36,732 nt of DNA, taken from a virus. Within the stretch, counting starts at the first letter, position 1. Each line of letters starts with the position of its first letter. The notes under the pieces are model-generated. The model had not been told where the DNA came from. It saw nothing but the letters and a program-made list of their open reading frames with translations, and did not search any database. Below are positions 34,815-36,732 of the stretch, in pieces. The DNA is taken from IMG/VR virus record IMGVR_UViG_3300047510_002417, positions 1 to 36,732 of that record. One strand, written 5' to 3'. The position numbers and the translations under genes are program-made.

Positions 34815-34969
34815 TGAAATATATCACTTTAACATTACCAGAAGGACAATATCTAAAATTATTGTTTGTAAGAATGAATGATGAAGATACATGGGTATGC
34901 CATATGGATAATGATATGATGAACAGTGTACAAAAAATTATAGGGCAAGGATTTTATGGGTCTATTTAA
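34811..34969 (+). CDS. 52-residue ORF between gp55 and gp47
   Basis: A frame opens ATGATG at 34811, overlapping the gp55 stop as ATGA, and ends with TAA at 34969, overlapping the gp47 start by 14 bases. GAAGGTGG lies about seven bases before the first ATG. The protein (start MMKYITLTLPEGQYLKLLFV, later DEDTWVCHMDND, end QKIIGQGFYGSI) has 52 residues, with a strand-rich beginning and a short helix near the end. I do not recognise it. Tight linkage on both sides and a good ribosome binding site argue that it is translated, perhaps with a role in transcription or recombination like its neighbours. Small unassigned genes are common at this place in T4-like genomes. Confidence 0.65.
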   Translation: MMKYITLTLPEGQYLKLLFVRMNDEDTWVCHMDNDMMNSVQKIIGQGFYGSI

Positions 34970-35966
34970 AAAAGTTGCATGTTTTACTGACATACACTTT
35001 GGACTGAAAAGTAATAGTCAAACACACAATCAAGATTGTTTAGACTTTGTAGACTGGTATATTGCAAAAGCTAAGGAGGAAGGATGTGATACAGGTATTT
35101 TTCTCGGCGATTGGCATCATAATCGTAACAGTCTTAATATCACTACTATGGATTTCTCTCTCAGAGCCTTGGAGAAGCTTGGTTCCAGCTTTGATAATTT
35201 TTTCTTTTTTCCTGGCAACCATGATTTGTATTATAAGGATAAACGAGATATACACTCAGTGGAGTTTGGAAAATACATTCCGGGGATCACAGTCGTCCAC
35301 AATCCAATCACCATCGACGAAGTGACTATGTGTCCTTGGTTGATAGGAGACGAATGGCGAAATATTAGTAAAAAAGGCGGACGTTATATATTTGGTCACT
35401 TTGAATTACCTAACTTCTTTATGAACGCCATGGTACAAATGCCGGATCATGGAGAGATTCAACTTAATGATTTTCAAAATTACGAGTTAGGCTTTAGCGG
35501 ACACTTCCATAAACGTCAACAACAAAAAAATATGATCTATATTGGCAATGCTTTTCCGCATAACTATGCCGATAACTGGGATGATGATCGAGGAATGATG
35601 ATTCTCGAGTGGGGAGGACAGCCCCAATATTACACTTGGCCTGAACAACCCACATTTAGAACTACTAAACTAAGTGAATTAATTGATCGTGCAGACGAAA
35701 TTATACTTCCAAAAGCACATTTACGTGTTAGTTTAGATATCGATATCAGCTACGAAGAAGCAAGTTTTATTAAAGAAAAATTTATGGGCGATTATGATAT
35801 AAGAGAACTTACACTTATACCAGAGAAAAAAGAAATCGAAATAAGCAACACTATAGACATCCAAGCATTTGAAAGTGTAGATCAAATCGTAACTAGTCAG
35901 CTCGTTAATATTGACAGCGAAACATACGATAGTAAAATCTTACTTTCAATTTACAATAATTTATGA
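34956..35966 (+). CDS. gp47: Recombination endonuclease subunit gp47 (Mre11/SbcD-like)
   Basis: The 336-residue protein has all metallophosphoesterase motifs of the gp47/Mre11 family: D12-x-H14 (FTDIHFG), GDWHHNR (51-57), GNHD (87-90), GH at 147-148 and GHFH (182-185). With gp46 it forms the nuclease that resects DNA ends so that UvsX can load for recombination-dependent replication and repair; in T4 it also helps degrade host DNA. Length matches T4 gp47 (339). AAGGA precedes the ATG at 34956. The stop overlaps the gp46 start as ATGA, so the two subunits are made together. The C-terminal part (about 230-336), which should bind the gp46 coiled coil, is less conserved. Confidence 0.95.
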   Translation: MGLFKKVACFTDIHFGLKSNSQTHNQDCLDFVDWYIAKAKEEGCDTGIFLGDWHHNRNSLNITTMDFSLRALEKLGSSFDNFFFFPGNHDLYYKDKRDIHSVEFGKYIPGITVVHNPITIDEVTMCPWLIGDEWRNISKKGGRYIFGHFELPNFFMNAMVQMPDHGEIQLNDFQNYELGFSGHFHKRQQQKNMIYIGNAFPHNYADNWDDDRGMMILEWGGQPQYYTWPEQPTFRTTKLSELIDRADEIILPKAHLRVSLDIDISYEEASFIKEKFMGDYDIRELTLIPEKKEIEISNTIDIQAFESVDQIVTSQLVNIDSETYDSKILLSIYNNL

Positions 35967-36732
35967 TCAAAATAAAAAATCTAACTGTAAAAAACTTTAT
36001 GAGCGTGGGTAATCAAACCCAAGCTGTAAATTTCGAAAAGCAGCACCTAACACTTGTGTTGGGAGAAAACTTAGATATGGGTGGCGACGACAGTGGTAGT
36101 CGTAATGGCACAGGAAAAACTACAATTGTCAATGCATTAAGCTATTCTTTATTTGGAAATGCTTTAACTAACATTAAAAAAGATAATTTAATTAATAAAA
36201 TTAATAACAAAAACATGTTAGTCACACTAGCTTTCGAAAAAGATGGTATAGATTATCGAATCGAACGTGGACGTAAACCTAATATTCTTAAATTTTATAT
36301 TAATGATGTAGAACAAGAAGATAGCGAGTCTGATGAGGCACAGGGTGATGTTCGAGAAACTCAACGAGATCTTGACAGCTTGTTAGGAATGAGTCATGAC
36401 ATGTTTAAGCATATTGTAGCTTTAAACACGTATACAGAACCTTTCCTAAGTATGCGAGCTAATGATCAAAGAGAAATTATCGAACAATTATTAGGAATTA
36501 CCCTATTAAGTGAAAAATCTGAATTATTAAAAGAACAAATTAAACAAACTAAAGAACAAATTCAACAAGAAACTGCTAACATCGAAGCAGCTAAAAAATC
36601 AAATGAAAAAATTGAACAAAGCATTTCTGGTTTAGAAACTAGAAAATCTGCTTGGTATCAACAACAAGAAACTGATTGTTTAAAATTAGCAGAAAAAATT
36701 ATAGAACTTCAAGCAGTTGATATTACTAAAGA
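35963..36732 (+). CDS. gp46: Recombination endonuclease subunit gp46 (Rad50/SbcC-like), C-terminus cut off
   Basis: The frame begins at ATG 35963 inside the gp47 stop and is open to the window edge, giving about 256 N-terminal residues of a protein usually near 560. Residues 1-30 (MIKIKNLTVKNFMSVGNQ) and the Walker A motif GSRNGTGKTT (45-54) identify an SMC/Rad50-type ATPase. The stretch before it (GENLDMGGDDS, 34-44) makes the P-loop about ten residues longer than T4 gp46 (GRNGGGKST). SYSLFGNALTNIKKDNLINK, then LLGMSHDMFKHIVALN and MRANDQREIIEQLLGI follow the family order. From about 185 a heptad-like, Lys/Gln/Glu-rich coiled coil begins. It powers and tethers gp47 at DNA ends. The Walker B and signature motifs lie beyond the window. 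Confidence 0.93.
   Translation, partial: MIKIKNLTVKNFMSVGNQTQAVNFEKQHLTLVLGENLDMGGDDSGSRNGTGKTTIVNALSYSLFGNALTNIKKDNLINKINNKNMLVTLAFEKDGIDYRIERGRKPNILKFYINDVEQEDSESDEAQGDVRETQRDLDSLLGMSHDMFKHIVALNTYTEPFLSMRANDQREIIEQLLGITLLSEKSELLKEQIKQTKEQIQQETANIEAAKKSNEKIEQSISGLETRKSAWYQQQETDCLKLAEKIIELQAVDITK

Noticed and set aside
1-36732. tRNA genes, CRISPR arrays, insertion sequences or integration sites
   Set aside because: The largest gap is about 75 bp and fully explained by promoters; I saw no regularly spaced repeats, terminal inverted repeats, transposase or integrase.

Overview
The window is a stretch of an AT-rich, T4-like contractile-tailed phage genome (myovirus, class Caudoviricetes). The assignment rests on a run of T4-type baseplate genes (gp53, a gp27-like hub, gp5, gp25, gp6) and, facing the other way, the late sigma factor gp55 and the recombination nuclease pair gp47/gp46. 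Low GC, very large baseplate/tail proteins, the GSGY-type and GTTDFT-type modules, and a gp46 Walker A loop with an acidic insert resemble marine or freshwater T4-like phages (cyanophage/pelagiphage type) more than coliphage T4. The host cannot be read from the sequence; an AT-rich aquatic bacterium is an inference.

Layout. Positions 1-2333 (minus strand): an edge-truncated unknown gene, two tandem divergent glycosyltransferase-like genes and a small unknown gene, all linked by ATGA overlaps. At 2339-2365 a strong hairpin ends the tail operon and also contains the ribosome binding site of the small gene. Positions 2398-9548 (minus): tail-fibre region with one fibre-like structural protein, three paralogous fibre genes sharing an N-terminal domain (one with a gp12-type collar tip), and a smaller structural protein. 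Positions 9603-24624 (minus): two giant ORFs (2823 and 2193 aa) that look like one protein of about 5,000 aa split by a one-nucleotide frame change. Positions 24624-33917 (minus): gp6, gp25, gp5-like spike, gp27-like hub, gp53-like and a tail-tube cap/initiator-like gene. Positions 33918-33992: divergent promoter region. Positions 33993-36732 (plus): gp55, a 52-aa ORF, gp47 and the start of gp46.

Expression logic. Four late-promoter-like cores (NNTAAATA) lie 19-21 nt upstream of the starts at 33917, 28076, 9548 and 4926. They divide the structural genes into about four late units. The rightward genes are preceded by a perfect TTGACA-N17-TATAAT promoter, whose -35 box touches the late core serving the leftward operon. 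The rightward unit encodes gp55, the factor expected to recognise the late promoters.

The main item for follow-up is the split giant gene: six FG-GAP-like propeller blades at the end of one ORF and a seventh at the start of the next, joined at A5/T5 runs with a UUU-UGA-U stop context. It could be a programmed +1 frameshift, a real recent split, or a sequence error. I found no tRNA, CRISPR array, integrase or insertion sequence, and no gene-free stretch longer than 300 bases.
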